64,000 nt of DNA, from the NCBI RefSeq assembly GCF_963678635.1, contig NC_087066.1, forward strand, positions 456,201 through 520,200, in the 5' to 3' direction. A program made the position numbers and the translations under genes. This DNA comes from Symsagittifera roscoffensis. Its lineage: Eukaryota > Xenacoelomorpha > Acoela > Convolutidae. The notes below the pieces were generated by a model. The model was not told the DNA's origin. It saw nothing but the letters and a program-made list of their open reading frames with translations, and made no database searches. Below, in pieces: positions 22,255 to 31,896 of the stretch; the first letter of the stretch is position 1, and the number at the start of each line of letters is the position of its first letter.

Positions 22255-22305
22255 GGGACACTATTGGATCAAGGACACTATTGAATCAGGGACACTATTG
22301 GATTT
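22255..22305 (+). repeat. Three-copy 17-bp repeat
   Basis: Three near-identical tandem units of about 17 bp containing GGACACTATTGGATC. The insertion is present only in this LTR-like copy; the copy at 23046 lacks it. Confidence 0.7.
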
Positions 22306-22319
22306 GGGGATATGGGGTT

Positions 22320-22560
22320 CCGATGGATATGGGGATTTTTATCGACTGATCAAAAACAACAGTTACTGATACTACTTCTATTACTACTACTACAACTACT
22401 ACTACCGAAAGAAAAAATGCCCTTCTAAATTGTAATGCAAGTTATATGATAATAAGTATTAGCCCTGTTTGTAGCATTGACCTCTTGGTCTGGGTATACT
22501 GATACCCAGCCATGAGCTCAATATTTTTGCAAATACCTAACATAGTTTGCTTGGTTTGGC
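22320..22560 (+). repeat. LTR-like fragment shared with 57760-57900
   Basis: The words TTTTTATC-ACTGA-CAAAAACAA, AGCCCTGTTT, TGACCTC-TGGTCTGGG-ATACTGA and ACCCAGCCATGAGCTCA occur in the same order here and at 57767-57875. This suggests that both are remnants of the same LTR family. A trinucleotide microsatellite (ACT/TAC)n lies inside at 22366-22406. Confidence 0.65.
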
Positions 22561-23045
22561 CGCTTATGTGCCAGTCGGTCATATTTGGAAGCTTGATCTT
22601 GATTTGGAAATATGACCTTAGTTTTGAGGAAAAAGTATTTTTTCATAAACTCGAATTGACACTGTCATGCTCAATTTTCTCGCGATGACTGAAAATCAGA
22701 ACTGAAATGTCGGAAGACTCGAATCAGAAGTGCGAGGAAATCGATAAAAAAAAACAATAGAGTGAAATTAATATTCGCAATTTCACAGAAACCATCAAAT
22801 CGAGTATTTGAGATTCCTTATTCCCGACAGAGAACATCGAGAAGTCAGACGTGAGTCAGTCGCTGGGCGAGAGAAAATTTTGAATGGGAAGGCAGACAAG
22901 TGAAGCTGCCAAATGGTTTGGAAAACTGAACTACTTGAGTAAAAAAATTCTATTTACCAAAAACTTCTGGTGTTGCTTTTCTTATATTATTTACTCGATT
23001 CTAGAGTCGCGTCACTAGGTGAGTTTTTAATTTTTTTGTTAAATG

Positions 23046-23756
23046 TATTTTATGTGATTTTGTTGAGATAAGGCGAGTTATAGGTTGATCCATATGAAAT
23101 TGACCAAAGGTCTACTGTCTAATGAAAACTGATGGTATACTACAGCTTCCAACCCTTTTTTAAATGGCGTTCGCGTGTTTCAGGTATATTGACCCCTGGC
23201 CATGGGGACGTTCTAATTTCTAGAGTGGGGATCTTTTGGTAATGGCGTTTAAGCAGTAACGCGATTTTGTAGCATCATGTCTTGCGCGAACCGAATTGGC
23301 TTGGACTGAATGAGATATGAAAACATAAAAGGTAGTGTCCTCGACCTTTAAGCCAATGGTTATTGGATCTGTTTTTCTTCATCTCATTTGTGACATAAAC
23401 AGACGACATTCTAGAGCACCGGTCGTACGATTCAACTGGAACGTGTCCAACTTCTGGTTCAACCGGGATAGCTTTTTAAGTAAACTTGTGGAAAACTCGG
23501 GGTGTGCTTCTAGCTAACCTTGACCTCGTATCTGGTATGGGGGGGCCACTACAGGAAAAAAAACGGGTACAGGACAAAAAGCCAAAAAGCGAAACAAAAA
23601 CAAGAAATTATAAGCAATAGGAACAAAAAACCATAAAAAAACTGTAGAAGCCCAATGACTTTGATTTCCAGACTAAGCGGATCAGAATTTTATTTTAATT
23701 AATACTATATTCATACTGTATAATAAGACCAATCGTTTTGATCAAAGCAGCACGTA
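23046..23756 (+). repeat. LTR-like block, diverged copy 3
   Basis: Diverged relative of 1-785. Shared landmarks are TGTTGAGATAAG-like start, ATGGGGACGTTCT, TCTAGAGTGGGGATCTTTTGG, CGAACCGAATTGGCT, AAGCCAATGGTTATTGG, GGAACGTGT and an A-rich tract with CCAGACTAAGCGGATCAGA near 23673. It is followed by the conserved leader, as in copies 1 and 2. Confidence 0.7.
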
Positions 23757-24500
23757 TTCAGCAGGTGCCCGAAATCGATTCATTGAAAACGTTTTCAGAT
23801 AGCCTTGCAACCTTGGAATAGGTGACCAGACGGTTAGCAACGTGGTTCGTGGGACTGGGATCTGGGAAACAAGTGAGTACGCTACTGAAAACAGATCACC
23901 AGTTGCGTGACCACAGCAGTGCGACAACTAGAGGGGATTACTGGGAAGTGGTGTTTGGTCAAACTGGTATTGTCATTAAAACCTTTTCCATACTATAGGA
24001 GATAATTATAAAAGTGAATAACCGGCACCCCACTGTTTTGAAGAAGGGTTTGATTTTGAGCAGAACTTGGAAAACCTTGAGGAGTTTTTCGGCTTAAGCG
24101 GAGGGCTAGATAGTGGGGAGGTTAGACATGGGGGTTCCTTAGGATAAAGAGTGGTGGTTGGAAATAGTAGAAAGGGGTCTCAATCCTGCAACTGCACAAT
24201 CGACATCGTCAAATAAGTTACATCAGACGAGCCAGAGTCAAAAATAGACCACATTAAAGACTCAAAACAAGAGTTGGAACGCGAAAGTATTCTAAACTAA
24301 ACTCGAGTTAAGGTAGGTGATCTGGCCGGATTGGGTGGAGGGATCGAAAATAATCATTAGTTATCTAGTAGCGTGAGCAGAGGCGTGACCAGAAGGAAAA
24401 CATTCCACACCAACAATAAAGGGGGCAGGGACAACGCGTGACAACTAGGTACCAGACAAAAGTTTTTTCGAAGACGGTTTTGTCAATTTTGAACCAAAAA
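23757..24500 (+). repeat. Retroelement leader, diverged copy 3
   Basis: It begins with the primer-site-like CAGGTGCCCGAA and continues with the words ACCACAGCAGTGCGACAACTAG, TATAGGAGATAATTATAAAA and GGCGGGCTAGATAGTGGGGAG-type sequence, which recur at 26320-26590. No gene is seen. Confidence 0.6.
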
Positions 24501-24545
24501 ATTATTTATTTTTTTTAGAGATTTTACAACAAATTCTAAACTTTT

Positions 24546-24823
24546 GAACTTTATGAAAAATAATTGGTACTTTTTAAACTATAACCTTTTGTAACAACCA
24601 ACTTATTTTTAAATTGCAATTGATTAAGGAAAAACAGGACACTTTTATAGAAACTCAGATAGTTTTCGGTGAGAAATTTATTTTGAACTTTATCAAAAAT
24701 AATTGGTACGTTTTGAACAATAACCTTTAGTAAAAAACCAACTGATTTTTAAATTGCAAGTGAGTAAGGAAAAACCTGACACTTTTGTAGAATCTCAGAT
24801 AATTTTTGGTGAGAAATTTGGAA
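24546..24823 (+). repeat. Tandem duplication of a 139-bp unit
   Basis: Two consecutive units start with GAACTTTAT-AAAAATAATTGG at 24546 and 24685. Each contains TTTTTAAATTGCAA, AAGGAAAAAC-GACACTTTT and GGTGAGAAATTT. The differences between the units are a handful of substitutions. The duplication is in the leader upstream of tandem array 4. Confidence 0.85.
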
Positions 24824-24844
24824 GTAAGGGCTGTTTACACGAGT

Positions 24845-25180
24845 TCCTGTGGCAGTACTCGGATAGTAAACTAAGTGTCCTAACACTTGAGTTTCGGGAG
24901 TCGGGGCATTTCACACGAGTTCCTGAGGCAGTCCTGAGATAGTAAATTGAGGGTCCCAACTCTTGTGTAAATTAAAGGGTCCCAACACTTTGTCCCTCGG
25001 ATAGTAATTTAAGTGTCCCAACACTTGAGTCCTGGGATCGTAAACGAAGTGTCCCAACACTTGAGTCCTGAATAGTAAATTAAGTGTCCCAACAATTGAG
25101 TCCGTGAGAGAGTAAATCAAGTGTCCCAACACTTTGTCCTAAGAGAGTAAATTAAGAGTCCCGACGATTAGTCCTGGTAG
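24845..25180 (+). repeat. Tandem array 4 (36-bp hairpin units)
   Basis: Units of about 36 bp read AAGTGTCCCAACACTTGAGT followed by CCTGGGATAGTAAATT. Each unit carries a perfect inverted repeat, AAGTGT-CCCA-ACACTT, that could fold as a hairpin on either strand. The array matches array 3 in unit sequence. It precedes an SGNH-family copy rather than a gag here. Confidence 0.85.
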
Positions 25181-25340
25181 AGAAACTACTTTAAGAAAAC
25201 TAGTTTTGAATCGGACTGTTGAGAATAATTTCGATTGGAGTTGCTTAAGAGTTTCAGAAAAGAAAGAGAGTTGTAAAATAGTTTTTTATTGTTATGAACA
25301 CTTTTGTTTTACACCTGTATATAGACTAAATTTTAATAAA

Positions 25341-26289
25341 CTGGTGGTGGATGTCGCGCTACCTGGCCTGACGTCCAGTCGAACTGGATGCAGTCAAGCA
25401 GGTCGGAGAACATCGCGTCTTAAGGAGCTGCAGGAGAGGTTGTGGTCGGGAATTCCCAAGAGTCCCGCATTGGAAGCGGAACCAGATACCTGGAGAGCGC
25501 AACCCCAAAGAGGGGCATCTTGATTTCGATTTAAAAAAAGAACACTGAAAAAAGACATCATCGAAACCGTAGGGAAGATTGGACGGCTGCACACTGTGAG
25601 AGGCGGGCGGCTTTTCACGACGCAGCATGGGCGGAATGTTTCACGCAGCCCAGGATACCCGAGGGCATGATCCACTTGATCATCGGGGATAGCCTCGTTG
25701 GGGTTTTGACGAGGATTCAACCGCATTGGCAAGTGGTATTTTTGAGTTTCTCAGGCGCAGCAGTGCTCCAGATACTAGCGTCACTAGAGATGCTGGAGGT
25801 GAGGAAGATTCACATGGTAATCATGATGATGGGGACTAACTCAGTCTCTAGAGGCGAGTCGAGGAATATGATGAAATTGGCAGAGAAGGTGAGCTGTCTC
25901 CTGTAGGATATGAGGATCTACTTGGACCCTACAAAACTCACAATCTGTACGATGCTGTAAAACATGATGCAGGACAAGAATGGGATGAACATGAACGCGA
26001 GAGTGCGCCATATTGATCATAATACGAGAGGCACAGAAGAAGAGCATCCAATCCTTGAGTCTATTTGATGTCATATGGATGATGGAGGATTACTTACCAA
26101 ATGGCCGTTCCTCTGATGGCATCCACTCCGATCGACACAATGGTGTGGAGTGGTTGAACATGATCTTCCAGAAACATATCAACAATCTAGAGCCAGACTT
26201 ACTGGAGGCTGGCCAATTCACCTTTGATCTACTCCCGAGGCCTCCTTTCTTCTCAGTCAGGGCAGTAGAAGACAGGTTGGGAGAGTGAT
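25341..26289 (+). pseudogene. SGNH-hydrolase-like family, copy 2 (partial, frameshifted)
   Basis: The copy begins at the family signature VDVALPGLTSSRTGCSQAG and SRLKELQE, and skips much of the sequence between that and the SGNH domain in copy 1. The frame 25667-25906 holds block I (IIGDSLVGVL), block II (LSFSGAA) and block III (MMGTNSVSRGES) with Ser and Asn intact. After frameshifts, frame 26013-26288 holds block V (SSDGIHSD) with Asp and His intact, followed by the words EWLNMIFQKHINNLEPDLL. The catalytic residues are thus all preserved here although the frame is broken in at least two places. It ends abruptly at leader-like DNA at 26290. Confidence 0.65.
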
Positions 26290-26830
26290 CTGGGAAACAA
26301 GAGAGGAGGCTTCTTGGAAGAGATTACCAGTTTGTGACCACAGCAGTGCGACAACTAGACGGGATCACCGTGGTGTGCTGTTTGGTGAAACGGACGTCGT
26401 CGTTAAATTCCATTTTATACTATAGGAGATAAGTATAAAAATGAAAAAGCGGGACCCCACAGTTTTTAGTAAACATTTGGTGTGGAGGTAAACATGTTTT
26501 ACGAGTTCTCTCTTGGGTGGTTCAGCACCCATCGCGCTCAAGGTAATTTTCGGCTTAAGGGGAGGGCTAGATAGTGGGGAGGTTAGACAGGGGGTTTGCT
26601 TAGAATAAAAAGTGGTGTTGGAAATTGTAAAAAGGGTGTCTCATTATACAATCGGCATCGTGGATTTAGTTACATTAGACGAACCAGAGTCTAAAATAGA
26701 CCGCAAAAAAGACTCAAAACAAAAGTTGGAATGCGAAGATATCCTATAGTAAACTCGAGTTAAAGTAGGTGATCTGGTCGGATCGGGAGGAGGGATCGAA
26801 ATTATACTTTAGTCCTCTAGACCGATCAAA
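26290..26830 (+). repeat. Retroelement leader, diverged copy 4
   Basis: Homologous to 23860-24370. Shared words are ATCTGGGAAACAAG, ACCACAGCAGTGCGACAACTAG, ATACTATAGGAGATAA-TATAAAA and GGGGAGGTTAGACA. It is joined directly to the end of the SGNH copy, another mosaic junction. Confidence 0.6.
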
Positions 26831-27190
26831 TGCGTTCTCAAATATCAGAGGTTTGACATTTAAAAACGCAAAATTACACAAACAGACTCTGTCGACAGTC
26901 GCTTGAGGTTGTTCAGGATCCCATAAAATTTTTAGTCAATCAGAGTCGAGCTCAGTTTCAAATCATTTGCCGCCAGAGGGAACAAAAATGATGAGAAGAA
27001 GTTTCAGTCATGCAAATTGAAGCTTAGAGTCACGCCTTGGCCGCTAGAGGGACAACGAAAATTGACGGAAAAACTCAATCAACTGAAGGAGATGATTAGG
27101 TGGACCATAAAACCGGTAGAGGGCGACTGGCCATGCAATCTGGAAGTTAGTCAACCAAATCCGAGTGTGTTTACTTCAAATTCTCAAGGT
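26831..27190. other. Sequence with short unsupported ORF
   Basis: A 67-codon plus frame (27017-27220; words RVTPWPLEGQRKLTEKLNQL and IRWTIKPVEGDWP) is present but has no neighbour or homology that I recognise. The word CGCCTTGGCCGCTAGAGGG (about 27034) echoes TTGCCGCCAGAGGG (about 26969), a weak direct repeat. Nothing else is supported. Confidence 0.3.
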
Positions 27191-27759
27191 AATTCAAGTC
27201 ATTTCCAAACGGGTTTCTAATTAATGTTCAACCAAATACAGTCGACCAATCGAATAGGAGTTACCCATTAAATGAATCTGCCCTATTAGATAAAGCGTCG
27301 GTTAGAGCTAATATCTTGGACTTCGATGAAAATTTCAATCAACTCAATATGAGGACACCCCAACGGCCACGATATTGAAAATGGCACTTAAAAACCCGAT
27401 ACGTTCCAGACCCCTCGCCAGAATTAACCGATTACATGAGTAACAGTGTTGGAGCTCCTCGAAAACCCCTTCAGTCGATTGCGCACTTCATCGAGAAGGG
27501 CATGAAAAAATGGGTCACAAACCAAGCACGTCTCCTCCGAACAACAGGAACGTTAAAGCTAACCATCAACGTGGATGTTGGAAAAAATCTGATGAAAGAG
27601 CTTGCCACTAGAAACAGTGACATCTCAATTGCACTCAAGTCCGGACTCAAGGAGAGTATCTTGAGCTTCTATGATCGAGTGGCAGATCTCCTGAGTCGAG
27701 ATTCGTCACCTGCTGGCCCGTCGCGCCGAATGCACACAGCTTCAAGTAACTGCGAATAG
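27191..27759 (+). pseudogene. Unrecognised coding-like frame with one TGA
   Basis: The frame is open from the TAA at 27190 to 27759 except for one TGA near 27376 (words TPQRPRY then KWHLKTRYVPDPSPELTDYM). The downstream part from the ATG at 27436 encodes PLQSIAHFIEKGMKKWVTNQ, KLTINVDVGKNLMKELATRN and ESILSFYDRVADLLSR: a compact helical protein of about 107 residues with balanced coding-like composition. It may be a gag-like or host-derived exon. No family recognised. Confidence 0.4.
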
Positions 27760-28850
27760 CGTAAAAAACTTAAGAAAGTGTCCAGACAGGAAATCCGGAA
27801 AATCTAATTATAGATTCGCCAAGTTGAAGGAAAAACCAGCCAATAATGTTTCTTCTCGACATATCATCCACAGGGCTCCATGAGTCCCAAGGCTCAAGTG
27901 CCACATTGTCATCAATGGAATCATCTATGCTAGGCACACCGATGCTTCGGTAACTCTGAATAAGAATACTTGCATATACCTTTTTAAAAGTCAAATGGTT
28001 CAATTTAATTGTTGGAGAGCCAAGCATCGCAAATACAAATCAAGGTTGAATCAGCATTTGCGATTGCGTTCGTTTTTATTTTCATTGTATGCTTTACTCC
28101 TTAAAACCAATTGGAGACTGTATGAGACGCCTAATCAGTTTTCTCGTTGAAATATCATCTTAAGCGTTTACGATTACTTTTTGGCATTTGTGTAAAAAGT
28201 CTAGGTTGCGAGTTTTCAGTTTTTTTCGCGATAAAAACTTGTCATTTATTTCATTTCACTGTTTAGGACCTTCGCTTTATTTTGAGTGTTTTTTTTCGGT
28301 CAAACTGCCCTGCCCCAACTTGCATCAAGTTCTCTTGGCACTGTTACAAGAAATTTTCTAATTTTCGGCTGTTGTTCTGATAGTTCTTTATCATTTTAAT
28401 TTTAACTACTTTAGTTCGACCATAAGTGTGTCCTCCAATTGTGGACGGACGAAGTTTTCTGCCTCTAATTTTCCACAGTCTACTTTAAAACTTTCCTTCA
28501 TTTTTGAGCGATGATGTATTGTGTTATTTTTTTGTTACTTGTTTTGCTGATTGAAGTTGGTTTTTGATCCGACTGTCAAAGAAAACGGAGTATGTTTTTA
28601 CTTGGTGTGGTTTTATTTTTTCACAGAATTTTAAGCAATAAAAAAAGTTTTTAACAAAAATTTTAATACTAAAAACATTAATAATGTTTTCAAAAACACG
28701 TTAAAAATATTGACAACCTCAAATCGAACTTGAAAAGATTTCTTACCCCCGATTTTTTTGTAAAGTTCTGAAAGCTTGAAGTTGCCCTTTTGGTCATGTA
28801 TTGGACTAATTTATGCGCGTTTTGAAAATTTAAATTATAATGCTGCAAGC
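27760..28850. other. AT-rich flank of the large element
   Basis: I see no gene, array or RNA here. The last four bases, AAGC (28847-28850), form the left target-site duplication of the large minus-strand element. Confidence 0.5.
28847..28850. other. Target-site duplication, left copy (AAGC)
   Basis: AAGC abuts the left LTR and is repeated as AAGC at 47767-47770 right after the right LTR. A 4-bp duplication is within the normal range for Ty3/Gypsy integrases. Confidence 0.8.
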
Positions 28851-29261
28851 TGAGTTAGGTCTTTAGTGTATAACTCATAGAGTAATTTCGGATAGGGTAC
28901 ACCGTCTGCTCGTCACGCTATCTTATTTTCGGCCGGATAGATTCGTGCAACTTCTTAGTCTAATACCGATCCTAATCTTACTCTTATACTTATCTAGTCT
29001 CAGGTTGTTTAACTAGTCTCTGCTAGGCTCAATAGATCTAGGGTATACTGGTTTATTGCGGCTGCTGAAGTGCTCGGGAGAGTCCAACTAATTTCTAAGT
29101 TAAATTCAAATCTCTCTGGTGCTGAAATTACAAGTAACTTCAGCACTTACAAATAAGTGGGTTGTTAGTTAGATGGATCATGATTGGTTAATATTAAATA
29201 CTTTACATTGGTAAAACATTTAATTTATCCAATCATAATATATAGTTTAGATCAGGTTCCA
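28851..29261 (-). repeat. 3' LTR of the large element
   Basis: On the minus strand it runs from TGGAACC to CTAACTCA. Visible elements in element orientation are a TATA-like ACTATATATTATG near the start (about 29235-29247), CCAAT-type boxes (29180-29190 region), an 8-bp-stem hairpin GTGCTGAA...TTCAGCAC (29119-29146), an adjacent CACTTA...TAAGTG stem (29145-29160) and an AATAAA signal (29052-29057). This order fits U3-R-U5. It is identical to the 5' LTR except for one A/T difference near 29172. Confidence 0.93.
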
Positions 29262-30793
29262 CCCATCCGGGTTTTACAGAGTTTTTTAGAATAGTTCTTC
29301 TGCAATTCGAAGGATGGATGATGGACGTTGATGTTTGACGAACATCTTATTTCTTCTATTTCCTTTTTGTTAGAGGAGTTCCAGGAAGCTGGAGTTAGAG
29401 ACATAAGACGTTGTGTCTTCTAGTGACAACGACTAAGTCTTTGCAACAAACTCAAATCTGATTTCAGAATGGTTGGCTATGTCAGGTTTTTCTGTTCTAC
29501 GTGGAGAACTTCTTTGGTGTCTGATCTTGTTTGGGAATGGCGTGGAGATTGTGCGTGGAGGGGATGCCTAGTTACTCGGATCTGTACGTATACTTGAACA
29601 TCGAGGTGGTCATTGGTCTGGTTCAATGAAGTCCTTTTCTGCGAAGTCAAGTCGTACTCTAAATCCTTTGAGTTGTGATTGTGGGCGGTATATCGATTGT
29701 GGTTGGTCATTCTCTCTCGAGCGTAGTGGGGTCGTTTTGTCTTTAGATGTTCGTCCTTGGTGTTGTATTCTGATCTATGTATTGCATAATGTAATTTACA
29801 TTTTATAAAACTTTTATTAGTTTAATATTTTTTAATTATGATTTTAGTTAGTTGTTTTCACAAAAGCTTTTTGTTTTAGTTCGGTTATTTTGAAGAGTTA
29901 CTCACACTTGAGTAGCTCTTATTAAAAATATAGGTGTGGTCACAAAGCGTGGATGTAGCACGGTGGGTTAGGCCGGCTATAGAGCATGCTCAGGACGTCC
30001 TTCCTGGTGGGTTAGGCCAGGAGTGGGAGTATGATTTCATGCGGTTTTTGTGAGGGGTCCTGTTATGTGACAACGTTTTATGTTGGGTTTGTTGTGGTTT
30101 TTCTTATGTCTTGTTGGTTATGTCCTTTTTCCAAAAATCAAATTGTTTGTGGTATGGGTTTGTCTTTCGACTTTTTTGTGTTTTATTATTTCTTTCTTAG
30201 ACTTTATAATAGTCTTCAAAAGAATAAATTATCCAGTTTTAAACTGGGTTAATCCGGTTTGGGTACCGTTGGTTTCCTTTTCTTAGTCATGCTGTTATTC
30301 TATGATTTGTGGTATTTAGTAAGCTGCGTTGGTTAGTTTTGTTTAGTATATGATTCCTTTCCAACCGGGTTAAAGGAAAGATTAAAACTTGTTATCGTAT
30401 GTTAGAGTTGTTGAGTGTGAAAACTTGAAACTGAAATTCATTATTTTAAACAATTCTTCGTGGGCGAGCTGTGCGAGTGTGGATAGAATTTCTGTGCGAA
30501 TGAATGAAAATATCAAAAGGTTAGTACTGCATTTGCATTTTATTAATTTACTGCATAGAATTTGGAAATTTACTGCTAGTTATGGGGGAATTTTAAGTTA
30601 CAAATTTTCATCATAATTAGATTTACTGCTTGTGGGGAAAATTTTAGAAATTAATTTACGGCATTGGTATTAAATTTATAAATTTATAAGTGTAAGAGAT
30701 TAATAGAATTGTTGAAATCTGTTTGATGAAATTTGCGATTTTTATTTGTCTTTTGTGGTTTTTGTAGGTGATCGTTGGATGAAGGCTAAAAAT
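29262..30793 (-). other. 3' untranslated region of the large element
   Basis: This 1.5-kb stretch lies between the last ORF and the 3' LTR. The purine stretch GGATGGG (29262-29268 on the minus strand) abuts the LTR where a polypurine tract is expected, but it is short. A 77-codon minus frame at 29477-29710 has no recognised features. A candidate second exon for the last ORF begins at 30793. Otherwise I see nothing. Confidence 0.5.
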
Positions 30794-30869
30794 CTAAAGA
30801 AAACATGGATAAAGAATGGTTGGTTTTTTATATTTCAATTAGTTAGTAATATTCTTAATTCATACTTAC
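30794..30869 (-). other. Candidate 76-nt spliceosomal intron
   Basis: On the minus strand the end of the last ORF reads CAG then GTAAGTATG, a perfect 5' splice donor, and the ORF stop TAA lies inside it (30866-30868). A perfect branch-point word TACTAAC follows at 30842-30848, and the acceptor TTTTCTTTAG ends at 30794. Joining would extend the protein by about 17 residues. The three signals in correct order and spacing make chance unlikely but not excluded. Confidence 0.5.
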
Positions 30870-31786
30870 CTGTTAGTCGTCGGGGAAAAACCGTGGGGGA
30901 AGATGTCGTGAATTAGTTCTGAAGTTGTTAGTAGTTTAGCTAAGATGCGGATGATATTTTTAGTCTGAAGCAGTGGCCAAAGCAATTGAAGTGCCTTAAT
31001 AGTGGTTAGTTCTTCAGTGCCAACTGCAAACTCATAAGGTGTGTTTTGGATTAGATTATATAATTTGTGATTGAATTTAGTGTTGTGGATGAATTCTAAA
31101 ATTGGGATTTCTATAGGTTGTACAAACTCGTGCGGGATAAGGAAGGGTCGGGATTCTTCGGCGTTGAAGGTCTTGGTGATGGGACAGAAGATGTACATTT
31201 GGGTTATGGGGTCGTAATTACGAAGAATACCATGAAGGTTAGTGTCTTTAATACAATAAGTGAAATTTAGGAAAAATGGTGAAGTGTATTTGGAATTAAG
31301 GAATTGAAAGCGATGGTGTGGTTGTCTAGAGGGTGTGTGTAGGTCAAAGTGATTTTGGATGAAGCGATAATAACTATATGTGTGGGTTTGTTTAGTGCGC
31401 AACATAATATCGTGTGAGCAGTGTAAATCTCTTTCGTGTGGTGCAAGGAAATGAAAGGTTAGTGAAAATATTTGGAAGCGTTCTTTAAAACTTTCGTATG
31501 CTTGTGTGTCTGTTAGTGCTTCTGAAATAATGTGATCAAACTTTCGGTCGAAGATGTTTAGTGTAAATAGATAAGGTGTCTTGATGAAAAATTTCTCGGT
31601 AATTTGTGGATTAGCGAAGCGATCGTCGTCTAAGAATTGATCTTGGTTAGCTCTGATGATGTTGTGATCATAGAATTCGAGTGTATATTCGTTAGCTCTA
31701 GGTGCAGTGTGTGTTTTTAGTGATTTTTTATATCCAACGTAAGTAAATTGTCTAGCGGTTAGTGGTGTAGTGAGTCGATATAGCAT
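30866..31786 (-). CDS. Unknown accessory protein (306 aa)
   Basis: An ATG-started frame of 306 codons, the last ORF of the large element. It is rich in aromatic and His residues, with words such as FLAPHERDLHCSHDIMLRTK and KTFNAEESRPFLIPHEFVQP, and a hydrophobic C-terminal helix region near IKALQLLWPLLQTK. I see no signal peptide or clear transmembrane segment and recognise no family. The frame is also open upstream of the ATG to about 32005 (73 further codons, including NFVDEYVLIPTLSWTSYYHF) overlapping the preceding ORF in the -1 phase. So the natural start could be upstream through splicing or frameshifting. Its 3' end coincides with a canonical splice donor. Confidence 0.6.
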   Translation of the reverse strand: MLYRLTTPLTARQFTYVGYKKSLKTHTAPRANEYTLEFYDHNIIRANQDQFLDDDRFANPQITEKFFIKTPYLFTLNIFDRKFDHIISEALTDTQAYESFKERFQIFSLTFHFLAPHERDLHCSHDIMLRTKQTHTYSYYRFIQNHFDLHTPSRQPHHRFQFLNSKYTSPFFLNFTYCIKDTNLHGILRNYDPITQMYIFCPITKTFNAEESRPFLIPHEFVQPIEIPILEFIHNTKFNHKLYNLIQNTPYEFAVGTEELTTIKALQLLWPLLQTKNIIRILAKLLTTSELIHDIFPHGFSPTTNR

Positions 31787-31896
31787 GTCCGAATTTCGCT
31801 CTATATCGATGTGAGTGTTAGATAAAGGTAAGCAAAGGGGGTTAGTAAAATGATAGTATGAGGTCCAAGAGAGAGTGGGTATTAAAACGTATTCAT

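Larger units (their letters stand above)
21653..23045 (+). repeat. Diverged 0.9-kb direct repeat
   Basis: The segment starting TGCCAGTCGGTCATATTCGA at about 21653 recurs at about 22570 (TGCCAGTCGGTCATATTTGG). The two stay alignable through TGATTGAGCC/GACTGAAAATCAGA-type sequence to the word GTTGAGTTAAGGCGAG at 22173 and its partner at 23057. The spacing is 884-917 bp. The unit includes the beginning of the LTR-like block, so the two copies are probably old tandem copies of an LTR edge and its flank. Confidence 0.6.

Noticed and set aside
27770-28027. 85-codon minus-strand ORF
   Set aside because: AT-rich chance frame next to an element boundary; no support.
29477-29710. 77-codon minus frame in the 3' untranslated region of the large element as a gene
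   Set aside because: Follows the last supported ORF by more than 1 kb, lacks recognisable features and could be chance; mentioned only within the region entry.
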